The notes below the pieces were generated by a model. That model saw only the letters and a list, made by a program, of their open reading frames with translations, ran no database searches and was not told the DNA's origin. A stretch of DNA of 5,377 bases from Lentisphaeria bacterium (GTDB taxonomy: Bacteria; Verrucomicrobiota; Lentisphaeria; Oligosphaerales; Oligosphaeraceae), in assembly GCA_016303095.1 (NCBI GenBank), contig JAEDMH010000143.1, positions 1-5,377 of the forward strand, in the 5' to 3' direction. Below, piece by piece: positions 1 to 5,376 of the stretch. The first letter of the stretch is position 1, and every line of letters starts with the position of its first letter. The translations under genes were made by a program, and so were the position numbers.

Positions 1-11
1 TTGCCATTTCC

Positions 12-25
12 GCTCCTAGAGGAGC
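12..25 (-). terminator. weak hairpin after the porin gene, possible terminator
   Basis: A short dyad, GCTCC-TAGA-GGAGC, lies 17 nt beyond the porin stop codon. The five-base-pair stem has a four-base loop and can extend by one T-A pair. On the minus strand it is followed by GGAAATGGCAA, with no T-run, so it is a poor intrinsic terminator. It may only be a 3'-end stabilising hairpin, or chance. The rest of 1-41 shows nothing else. Confidence 0.2.
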
Positions 26-41
26 AGGAGTGGGGGAGGGG

Positions 42-1343
42 TTAGTATTTCCAGGTCAGTTCCACCCGGCTCAGCAGGGCGGTGTCCCGGCTGCCTTTGT
101 TGAAGAAATTTCCCTTGCGGAGAGCTTCTCCGGTGAAGGAGAGGGTGGCGCCCTTGGCGTAGGGGGTCTGGAGGAGTTTTTCCAGATTCAGGGACCACTT
201 GGTGTTGGCGTAGAGTCCCCGGTTGCTGCCATGGTTGGCCACCTTCTTGGGGGCGAACATGGGACCGGCCTGGACCTTCAGGGAGCCGGCTCTGCCCAGG
301 TCGAAGCTGCCTGCCAGGTGGGGATAGAAGAGGTTGGTGTAGTCGTTGCCGGAGTACATGGCGGAGTCCACATCGCCGATGCAGGCTTCCCGGTTGTAGA
401 CGGACTGCCAGGAGTTCTTGCCTCTGGCGCCATCCTTGTCTCCGGTGAGGAAGAGGGCGGCGGCGGTGAAGTCGGTGCCCTTCTGGGGGGCGTAGGTCAG
501 GCCGGCGTAGGCCAGTCCGGCGGCGTGGTCGTGGGTGCCGGTCTGGAAGGCGGCCTCCACTTCACCGGTGAGGGTTTCGGAGAAGCGGGGCAGCAGGCGG
601 AAGCCCAGGGTGTGGTAGTTGGCGTTCTTGCCCTCGGCCCGGTATTTGGAATCCTTGTCCCGCTTCTCGAACTTGGCCACATAGTAGGCGTCGTAGCCCA
701 GGGAGGCGTTGGAGCGATCCTGCCAGTAGAGGATGGCGCCATACTCATCCTGGGCCAGTCCATTGTAGGCATAGTCGGAGGGGCGCTTGCCGTTGGCGTG
801 GGTCTTGCCGGCGGTGGGCAGCCAATCCTCGTCCCGGAGGTAGAAGGCGGCGAAGTCCAAGGTCTTCTTTTCCCCGGCTTCCCAGGTCACCCGCAGGGCG
901 TCGAAGAAGGCGCTGCGGGAGCCGTCGCCGGGAGTGCCTTCCCCGAAGATGCGGCGCTTTCCGAAGGCGATGTCCTGCCGTCCCAGGCGGATCTTCACGT
1001 CTTCTCCCAGGAGGGCGCTGGTTTCCAGGTAGAGGTTGTCCACGTAGAGGACATCCGGGAAGCGCTTGGAGGCGGATTTGGAGTCGGGATAGGCATAGTC
1101 CCGGAACTCGTTGCCCAGGCGGATGTACAGCTTGCCCCAATCGTTTTCCACGCTTCCCCAGGCCCGGGTGCGGTAGCGTCCGTAGGTTTCGCTGGCGCCT
1201 TCCCCGTAGGAACTGTTGGGCAGATTGTTGGTGGCGTAGTAGCGCAGACGGATGTCCAGCCCCGCATCCAGCTTCCATTCAGCATGGAGAAGAGCGGGGG
1301 CGAGAAGGGTCGCAACAAGGAGCCAAAGGATGTTCTTTTTCAT
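42..1343 (-). CDS. outer-membrane beta-barrel protein, alginate-export (AlgE-like) porin family
   Basis: The 433-residue product is predicted to be an outer-membrane channel. Residues 1-21 form a signal peptide: two lysines, a hydrophobic core (ILWLLVATLLAPALL) and a likely cleavage after LHA21. The mature part has no hydrophobic helices. It is made of short alternating strands rich in Tyr, Trp, Phe, Gly and Asp, and ends in an aromatic residue (VELTWKY), as beta-barrels recognised by the BAM machinery do. Residues 117-155 (KIRLGRQDIAFGKRRIFGEG, then FFDALRVTW) match the pattern I associate with alginate-export-type barrels: a GRQ strand, an 'FGKRR' turn, then 'FDAxRVTW'. That family includes AlgE of Pseudomonas, but many members are general or sugar-acid porins, and no alginate genes are present here. 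The ATG at 1343 is chosen because it gives the signal peptide directly. No Shine-Dalgarno precedes it, and the stop of a small upstream frame overlaps it as ATGA. It is probably a single-gene transcript. Beta-barrel is confident; substrate is unknown. Confidence 0.8.
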   Translation of the reverse strand: MKKNILWLLVATLLAPALLHAEWKLDAGLDIRLRYYATNNLPNSSYGEGASETYGRYRTRAWGSVENDWGKLYIRLGNEFRDYAYPDSKSASKRFPDVLYVDNLYLETSALLGEDVKIRLGRQDIAFGKRRIFGEGTPGDGSRSAFFDALRVTWEAGEKKTLDFAAFYLRDEDWLPTAGKTHANGKRPSDYAYNGLAQDEYGAILYWQDRSNASLGYDAYYVAKFEKRDKDSKYRAEGKNANYHTLGFRLLPRFSETLTGEVEAAFQTGTHDHAAGLAYAGLTYAPQKGTDFTAAALFLTGDKDGARGKNSWQSVYNREACIGDVDSAMYSGNDYTNLFYPHLAGSFDLGRAGSLKVQAGPMFAPKKVANHGSNRGLYANTKWSLNLEKLLQTPYAKGATLSFTGEALRKGNFFNKGSRDTALLSRVELTWKY

Positions 1344-1406
1344 AAAGAGATGAAGGTTAGGAAAGAAGGCCGACCCCCGTGGGTGGGGAGCATCGGCGGG
1401 GAGAGA

Positions 1407-1435
1407 GGGAACAAGGGAAGCCTTCCCTTGATCCC
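1407..1435. repeat. perfect 9-bp dyad in the porin leader (operator or RNA hairpin)
   Basis: CAAGGGAAG (1412-1420) and CTTCCCTTG (1422-1430) are exact reverse complements separated by one base. After one A-A mismatch the symmetry continues with GGGA/TCCC (1407-1410 with 1432-1435). The dyad is 64-92 nt upstream of the porin start. With a one-base centre it looks more like a DNA operator for a dimeric regulator than a stable RNA hairpin, though an eight-pair stem with a three-base loop is possible. No T-run follows on either strand, so it is not a terminator. Confidence 0.5.
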
Positions 1436-1472
1436 GGAGGGGGCCTCCGCCTTGCCGGCAGGGCGAATGCCC

Positions 1473-1501
1473 ATCTTTTCGTTCAATGCCAATACTGTAA
1501 A
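1473..1501 (-). promoter_or_regulatory. weak candidate sigma-70 promoter for the porin
   Basis: On the minus strand TTTACA (1501-1496) could be a -35 box. A 17-nt spacer then leads to AAAGAT (1478-1473), which matches only three of six consensus -10 bases. The surrounding region (1480-1560) is the AT-richest part of the gap, which suits a promoter, and the leader would be about 120 nt long. The match is weak and other placements are possible. Confidence 0.2.
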
Positions 1502-1661
1502 GCCCTCTTTTCTTGCATATTTTCTCATCGGTTAATGTTTGGTTTTCTCCCCGTTAGCATTCTGTGAGAAACGCAGGCCGGAGACAGAAGGAAATCTTCC
1601 TGCCGGACCTGTTTCCGGGGCGACGCTCGCCCTGCCGTCGAACGATGTTTTCTGGGAGAGG

Positions 1662-1705
1662 AGAAACAAAAGGGGCCGAGGCGCCATGGGCGAGCGTCTC
1701 GGCCC
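1662..1705 (-). terminator. rho-independent terminator of the glnK-amtB operon
   Basis: On the minus strand, 54 nt after the amtB stop, GGGCCGAGACGC (1705-1694) pairs with GCGCCTCGGCCC (1684-1673). This forms a 12-position GC-rich stem with one A-C mismatch and a nine-base loop. It is followed at once by CTTTTGTTTCTC, the T-rich tract expected for intrinsic termination. A second smaller hairpin, CCTGCC-GGGG-GGCAGG, lies between it and amtB at 1715-1730. The orientation fits only the amtB transcript and marks the operon's end. Confidence 0.8.
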
Positions 1706-1758
1706 GGGGGCGTTCCTGCCGGGGGGCAGGGCGCCCAGAGGGGAGAGAGCCGATAGGG

Positions 1759-3078
1759 CTACATGTTGCTGAAGAACTGGAAGGAGGCGTAGGCGTCCTG
1801 TCCGTGTTCCGTGATGTCCAGACCCTTCATTTCGGTCTTAGCATCCACCCGGAGGATGCCCAGTTTCTTCAGGAGGTAGAAGAGAAGGAGTCCGGTGCCG
1901 AAGGCCCACACGCAGGTGGCGGCCACGCCGGTCAGCTGGATGCCCAGGAACTTGACGCCGCCGCCGTAGAAGAGACCCGCCAAGTCGTTGCCGTACCCGT
2001 ATTTCTCGGGGGCGGCGAAGAGGCCCACCGCCAGGGTGCCCCAGACGCCGTTGACGCAGTGGACGGAGACGGCGCCCACGGGATCATCCACGTGGATCTT
2101 GTCGAAGAAGAAGACGGAGAGCACCACCAGGACACCGGCGATCAGTCCGATGAGGAGAGAGGCGTTGGGGGTGACCAGGTCGCAGGGGGCGGTGATGGCC
2201 ACCAGTCCGGCCAGGGAGCCGTTGAGGGCCATGGTGAGGTCGGGCTTTCCGATGATGACCCAGGCGGTGACCAGGGCGGCCACGGTGCCGGCGCAGGCGG
2301 CCAGGTTGGTGGTCATGGCCACCCGTCCGATGGAGCCGATGCCGGCGGTGTAGCTGCCGGGGTTGAAGCCGAACCATCCGATCCAGAGGAGGAAGACGCC
2401 CAGGGTGCCGATGATCAGGTTATGTCCGGGGATGGGGGCGGGCTTTCCGTCCTTGTGGTATTTGCCGATGCGGGGTCCCAGCATGATGGCGCCGGCCAGG
2501 GCGACCCAGCCGCCCACGGAGTGCACCACGGTGGAGCCGGCGAAATCATGGAAGCCCAGGGCTTCCAGCCAGCCTTGGGAGGCTTCGCCGAAGAGACTGC
2601 CCCACATCCAGTGTCCGCTCACCGGGTAGATGAAGGCGCTGACGATGAGGGAGTAGATCAGGTAGCTCTTGAAATGGATCCGCTCGGCCACGGCGCCGGA
2701 GACGATGGTGGCGGCGGTGGCCGCGAAGATGGTCTGGAAGAAGAAGAAGGTCCAGTCCCAGATGCCTTCGCCAGTGGAGAGGGAGGGCATGCCCATGCCG
2801 CCCCAGCCAAACCAGCCGCCACACTTGGTGGCGCCAAACATGATGGCCGCGCCGATGATGTAGAAGGCAGGAGCCCCCACGGCGAAGTCAATCAGGTTCT
2901 TCATCATGATATTGGCCGAGTTCTTCGCCCGGGTGAAGCCCGCCTCCACCATGGCAAACCCTGCCTGCATGGTGAAGACCAAGACCCCGGCCACCAACGT
3001 CCACACAATGTTCAGGTTGTCCTGCACCGCCTGAACCGATTCCGGCGTGACCACCTCTGCCATTGCTTCTGTATCCAT
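1759..3078 (-). CDS. amtB: ammonium transporter AmtB (Amt/Mep/Rh family)
   Basis: This 439-residue inner-membrane protein conducts ammonium into the cell as a trimer. About 11 membrane helices are visible, starting at residues 21-48. Unlike E. coli AmtB there is no cleavable signal peptide. The family's pore residues are present: a Phe gate in FQTIF (Phe118), Trp159 in GHWMWG, Asp178 and His186 in DFAGSTVVH, Phe238 and Ser242 in WFGFNPGS, and His340 in DDPVGAVSVH. Asp178, the twin histidines 186 and 340, Phe238 and Ser242 correspond to E. coli Asp160, His168, His318, Phe215 and Ser219. The cytoplasmic tail (about residues 410-432, with KGLDITEHGQDAY) is the conserved segment that contacts GlnK. 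The start at 3078 is fixed by a good Shine-Dalgarno. The glnK stop lies 29 nt upstream and a strong terminator follows, so the gene is co-transcribed with glnK, probably from the sigma-54 promoter at 3574-3589. Confidence 0.97.
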   Translation of the reverse strand: MDTEAMAEVVTPESVQAVQDNLNIVWTLVAGVLVFTMQAGFAMVEAGFTRAKNSANIMMKNLIDFAVGAPAFYIIGAAIMFGATKCGGWFGWGGMGMPSLSTGEGIWDWTFFFFQTIFAATAATIVSGAVAERIHFKSYLIYSLIVSAFIYPVSGHWMWGSLFGEASQGWLEALGFHDFAGSTVVHSVGGWVALAGAIMLGPRIGKYHKDGKPAPIPGHNLIIGTLGVFLLWIGWFGFNPGSYTAGIGSIGRVAMTTNLAACAGTVAALVTAWVIIGKPDLTMALNGSLAGLVAITAPCDLVTPNASLLIGLIAGVLVVLSVFFFDKIHVDDPVGAVSVHCVNGVWGTLAVGLFAAPEKYGYGNDLAGLFYGGGVKFLGIQLTGVAATCVWAFGTGLLLFYLLKKLGILRVDAKTEMKGLDITEHGQDAYASFQFFSNM

Positions 3079-3086
3079 GATTCACG

Positions 3087-3094
3087 TTCTCCTT
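3087..3094 (-). promoter_or_regulatory. Shine-Dalgarno site of amtB
   Basis: On the minus strand AAGGAGAA lies eight bases before the ATG at 3078, in the glnK-amtB gap. It is the only strong Shine-Dalgarno at a chosen start in this window; the porin, glnK and glycosidase starts have none. Confidence 0.75.
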
Positions 3095-3107
3095 GGGCAA
3101 ACGCCCT

Positions 3108-3449
3108 TCAGCCAATGGCCTCGCTTCCGTGCTCTCCCGTGCGGATGCGAATGCAATCCTCCATGGGCAGAACAAAAATCTTCCCGTCCCCAATGGAACC
3201 CGTCCGGGCACCCTCGATGATGGCCTCTATGGTCCGATCCACAAAGTTGTCGTTCACCGCAATGGCGAGACGCAACTTCTTCAAAAGGTTGACCTCCTCC
3301 AGGGCACCACGGTACATCTGCACGTATCCACCCTGCTGACCACATCCCAGGGCTGTGGTGACGGACATCTTGTAAATCTCACGGGAAAAGAGAGCCTGTT
3401 TCACCGTGTTCAGCCGGTCGGGCTGGATGTAGGCGATAATCAGTTTCAT
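3108..3449 (-). CDS. glnK: PII nitrogen-regulatory protein (GlnK/GlnB family), Tyr51 replaced by Glu
   Basis: This 113-residue trimeric PII signalling protein senses ATP/ADP and 2-oxoglutarate and gates AmtB. Length and fold match the family. The nucleotide site is intact: TGSIGDGK (83-90, with Lys90) and RIRTGE (Arg101, Arg103). Gln39 and Lys58, used in Mg-ATP/2-oxoglutarate binding, are kept. Arg47, the T-loop residue that plugs the AmtB pore in E. coli, is present in MYRGA. Several T-loop positions differ from E. coli GlnB: Arg38 is Gln, Lys40 is Gly, Glu62 is Ala, and the uridylylation target Tyr51 is Glu. Ser49, phosphorylated in cyanobacteria, is Ala. Tyr42 and Tyr46 remain. The segment EEVNLLKKLR resembles a PII subtype I recall from Planctomycetes/Verrucomicrobia-like bacteria. 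The ATG at 3449 gives the standard MKLIIA start; a TTG at 3470 would add seven unrelated residues. Pairing with amtB supports the name glnK. Confidence 0.93.
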   Translation of the reverse strand: MKLIIAYIQPDRLNTVKQALFSREIYKMSVTTALGCGQQGGYVQMYRGALEEVNLLKKLRLAIAVNDNFVDRTIEAIIEGARTGSIGDGKIFVLPMEDCIRIRTGEHGSEAIG

Positions 3450-3573
3450 GGTCGTGGACGAATCGTTCAAAAGAGGGCCCGAAAAACACGGGGCCGCAGG
3501 AGAGATGCTCCCCGAAAATCAGGGAGGGGAAGACGCCCGGAAGGGAAACTCCCGGATGTCGGGACGAGGCAAT

Positions 3574-3589
3574 AGCAAGGGGCATGCCA
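3574..3589 (-). promoter_or_regulatory. sigma-54 (RpoN) -24/-12 promoter of glnK-amtB
   Basis: Read on the minus strand the site is TGGCATGCCCCTTGCT, preceded by TT. It matches the sigma-54 consensus TGGCAYR-N4-TTGCW at every defined position. The GG and GC doublets have the required spacing: -24 G at 3587 and -12 C at 3575. The predicted start site is near 3563, giving a leader of about 115 nt before the glnK ATG. Sigma-54 control of glnK-amtB by an NtrC-type activator is well known in Proteobacteria, so position and orientation fit. The leader contains a small GGCCC/GGGCC hairpin (3476-3495) followed by CTCTTTTG, a weak attenuator-like element. Confidence 0.85.
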
Positions 3590-3616
3590 AACGGGAATGC
3601 CAGGGGAAAAGGGGGA

Positions 3617-3647
3617 ATTATGACAGAAAAGATTCCAATATTTGTAA
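3617..3647 (-). promoter_or_regulatory. possible second, sigma-70 type promoter for glnK
   Basis: On the minus strand TGTCATAAT (3625-3617) is an extended -10 element. A poor -35 box, TTACAA (3647-3642), precedes it, with 19 bases between it and the CATAAT hexamer's TG extension group counted from 3641 to 3623. It would start transcription near 3610, upstream of the sigma-54 site, and could supply basal expression. The long spacing and weak -35 make it uncertain. Confidence 0.25.
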
Positions 3648-3722
3648 TCCTCAGGAGATGGGGATTCCATAGAGTGGAGGAAGGATTTTTCCTGTTCTTG
3701 CAGGAAATGTAAGGAAAATCCT
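3648..3722. repeat. cluster of TCCT/AGGA dyads, candidate activator sites
   Basis: Several short inverted repeats built from the same half-site occur within 75 nt: TCCT-C-AGGA (3648-3656), AGGATTTTTCCT (3682-3693), TTCCTG-N6-CAGGAA (3689-3706) and AGGAAAATCCT (3712-3722). The second and fourth are also nearly complementary to each other. The cluster spans roughly -85 to -159 relative to the predicted sigma-54 start, the usual distance for enhancer-binding proteins. It does not match the NtrC consensus GCACC-N5-GGTGC, so the protein that would bind is unknown. It could equally serve the divergent glycosidase gene. Confidence 0.4.
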
Positions 3723-3735
3723 GTTGTTTTGGGGA

Positions 3736-3800
3736 GGAAAGGAGGAGGGGGTTCCCTGTGCTATGTTAACCCCATTCGCCCACTCCCCTCCCTCCTTTCC
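3736..3800. repeat. polypurine/polypyrimidine inverted repeat in the glycosidase leader
   Basis: GGAAAGGAGGAGGGG (3736-3750) pairs with CCCCTCCCTCCTTTCC (3785-3800) over 15 base pairs with a single bulged C, enclosing a loop of about 34 nt. The left arm contains AGGAGG, the only Shine-Dalgarno-like sequence before the glycosidase. In RNA it would be buried in the stem. The loop holds an in-frame ATG at 3763. Downstream, 3770-3825 is almost entirely C and T. The element may fold in DNA or RNA, or simply reflect strand-biased composition. Confidence 0.45.
3759..3767 (+). promoter_or_regulatory. weak extended -10 candidate for the glycosidase
   Basis: TGCTATGTT has the extended TGN motif and a TATGTT hexamer, but no -35 box lies 16-18 nt upstream, where the sequence is purine-rich. 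If used, transcription would start near 3774, leaving a pyrimidine-rich leader of about 50 nt before the ATG at 3826. That leader would exclude both the left arm of the inverted repeat and the ATG at 3763. Confidence 0.2.
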
Positions 3801-3825
3801 CGATTCTTCCCTCCCTTGTCGCCCC

Positions 3826-5376
3826 ATGAGAACCTGCGTATCTGAGATCACCCAGACCGTCAACAGCCACGGACTTTTCGACTTTGGCAAGGCCTGCTAC
3901 GGCCAGCTGGAGATTGAACTTTCTCCCACGCCCACCCGGGACGACCTTTTCGAGGTGGTGCTGGGAGAGTGTGCCTCCCAGGGCCATGTGGCCTATACGG
4001 GAGGCTTTCGCACCTTTCGCCAGTTCACCTTCTCCTTGGTGCCGGGGCAGAGCCTCTACCCCATCTCCCTTCCTCCCCATGTTCCCGCCTACGGCACGGG
4101 AATGCCCCATTTCCCCGCTCCGGCGGAGTGCCAGGGGGAGGTGACGGTTTTCCGCTATGTGGAAGTGAATCACTGCTGGGGGCTGCGGGTGACGGTCCGC
4201 CGCCGGGAGTTCTACAACGATGTGCCGGAAGAGGCCTCCATGTTCCATTCCAGCCAGCTGGATCTGGATCGGGTCTGGGAGTTCTGCCGTCATACGCTCC
4301 TGGCCACTTCCATCTTTCCCTGCTATCTGGACGGCGAACGGGAGCGGATGCCCTACGAGGGAGACGCCTATATCACCCAGCTCTCCCATTTCTGCTGCGG
4401 CAACGACTACGCCATCGCCCGAAACACCATCCAGCATTTCCTGGATCACGGGGACAAGACCTGGCCCACGGAATGGCTCCTGTGCACCCCGTTCCTGGTG
4501 CGGGACTATCTCCTCTACTCCGGAGACCAGGAAAGCGTCCAGGCCTGGCTCCCCCGACTCCCGGAAAAACTCCTCCCCCAACATTTCCGGGAGGACGGAT
4601 TGCTGGCCCCCACGGGCTTCGTCCGGGATATTGTGGACTGGCCCCCGGTGGAACGGGATGGATATGAGATGGGAACGGCCAATTTCGTTCCCAATGCCTA
4701 TGCGTACGGCGCCCTCCAAGTCATGGCGGAGCTGACGGGGGACAGGGAGTATCTCCGTCGGGCGTCGGCCTTGAAGGAGGCGATTTTCCGCTCCTTCCGG
4801 AATGGGTCTGGCGGCTTTGTGGACAGCGTGGGCTCCCAGCATACGGCTCTGCACACGGCCGTCTTCGCTCTGCGCTTCGGCTTGGCGGAGGGGCAGGAGG
4901 CGGAACGATGCCGGACCATCCTTCGGGAAAAAGGAATGGCCTGCAGTGTCTATGTCGCCCAGTTCCTCCTGGAAAGCTGCTTTGCCGGAGGGTTGGACGA
5001 TCTGGGCGTGGCCTTGATGGTCTCCCGGGGAGAACGCTCCTGGTTCCATATGATGGAGCAGGGGGCTACCATCGCCATGGAAGCTTGGGATGACGAGCGA
5101 AAGCGAAACCAGGATTGGTCCCATCCCTGGGGAGCCGCCCCGGGAAACATCATCCCCCGCTTCCTGGCCGGAGTGCGCCCCCTGGCCCCGGGGTTCCGAC
5201 GTTTCCAAGTGAAACCCTCCCCTACCGCCCCGTCCAGTCTGGTCTTCCGCCAGCCTACCCCCTTTGGGGCTATCCTGGTGCGGAAGGAGGGGGAGAAGGT
5301 GGAGGTGACCCTCCAGGAAACTCCCTGGACCCTCCAGGAAACCGCCCCCGGAGAATATCAGGTACAGGAATCCTAG
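3826..5376 (+). CDS. short cytoplasmic GH78-type six-hairpin glycosidase (alpha-L-rhamnosidase-like)
   Basis: This 516-residue protein is predicted to release terminal L-rhamnose or a similar sugar from imported oligosaccharides. Residues 15-132 form a beta-rich accessory domain (FDFGKACYGQLEIEL start). Residues 135-450 are an (alpha/alpha)6 barrel, and 451-516 a small beta-sandwich tail. Family motifs include DGERERMPYEGDAY (169-182), a variant of the classic DCPQRDERLGWTGD; GSQHTALHTAVFALRFGL (336-353); MACSVYVAQFLLES (371-384); EQGATIAMEAW (411-421); and HPWGAAPGNIIPRFLAGV (433-450). By alignment Glu173 is the candidate general acid and Glu419 the candidate base; the usual Trp of the acid motif is Tyr177. 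There is no signal peptide. The protein is much shorter than typical GH78 enzymes of 700-1,000 residues because extra carbohydrate-binding domains are absent. The start is uncertain: ATG 3826 begins the conserved fold but lacks a Shine-Dalgarno, while ATG 3763 would add 21 residues of Pro/Ser-rich low complexity. Activity on rhamnose is inferred only from family. Confidence 0.85.
   Translation: MRTCVSEITQTVNSHGLFDFGKACYGQLEIELSPTPTRDDLFEVVLGECASQGHVAYTGGFRTFRQFTFSLVPGQSLYPISLPPHVPAYGTGMPHFPAPAECQGEVTVFRYVEVNHCWGLRVTVRRREFYNDVPEEASMFHSSQLDLDRVWEFCRHTLLATSIFPCYLDGERERMPYEGDAYITQLSHFCCGNDYAIARNTIQHFLDHGDKTWPTEWLLCTPFLVRDYLLYSGDQESVQAWLPRLPEKLLPQHFREDGLLAPTGFVRDIVDWPPVERDGYEMGTANFVPNAYAYGALQVMAELTGDREYLRRASALKEAIFRSFRNGSGGFVDSVGSQHTALHTAVFALRFGLAEGQEAERCRTILREKGMACSVYVAQFLLESCFAGGLDDLGVALMVSRGERSWFHMMEQGATIAMEAWDDERKRNQDWSHPWGAAPGNIIPRFLAGVRPLAPGFRRFQVKPSPTAPSSLVFRQPTPFGAILVRKEGEKVEVTLQETPWTLQETAPGEYQVQES

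Larger units (their letters stand above)
1344..1661. other. intergenic region and porin leader, no confident gene
   Basis: About 320 nt between the porin start and the amtB terminator. The part next to the porin (1344-1470) is GC-rich and full of short dyads: 1407-1435, CGGAGG-GGG-CCTCCG at 1435-1449, and a TGCCGGCA palindrome near 1454-1461. Positions 1480-1560 are distinctly AT-richer and are the likely promoter zone. A further hairpin, GGGCGA-CGC-TCGCCC, sits at 1618-1632. A 62-codon minus-strand frame (1528-1340) runs through the leader and ends overlapping the porin start; I do not call it a gene because it has no ribosome binding site and no recognisable domain. Confidence 0.5.

Noticed and set aside
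1481..1500. TTGGCATTGAACG as a second sigma-54 promoter for the porin
   Set aside because: The -24 half is similar, but no GC doublet occurs at the required -12 position.
30..1535. 501-codon plus-strand open frame antisense to the porin
   Set aside because: Its product is Gly/Val/Glu-rich low complexity with no domain. It mirrors the codon bias of the porin, whose signal peptide and barrel pattern are clear.
1564..3339. 591-codon plus-strand open frame antisense to amtB and glnK
   Set aside because: It is rich in Gly, Asp, Glu and His with no fold, and runs opposite two unmistakable conserved genes. It is a shadow of GC-rich codon use.
3450..3470. TTG at 3470 as the glnK start
   Set aside because: It adds seven residues before the standard PII start MKLIIA and has no ribosome binding site.
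3682..3730. AGGATTTTTCCT ... AGGAAAATCCT plus GTTGTTTT as a plus-strand terminator
   Set aside because: No plus-strand gene lies upstream and the region sits between divergent genes, so a regulatory reading fits better.
3724..3825. Upstream TTG (3724) or ATG (3763) as the glycosidase start
   Set aside because: The added residues are a Pro/Ser-rich translation of a pyrimidine tract and form neither a signal peptide nor a lipobox. ATG 3826 leads straight into the conserved fold. The SD-like sequence before 3763 keeps some doubt.
3766..5208. 480-codon minus-strand open frame antisense to the glycosidase
   Set aside because: There are no recognisable motifs, while the plus strand carries ordered GH78 motifs through to a stop at 5376.
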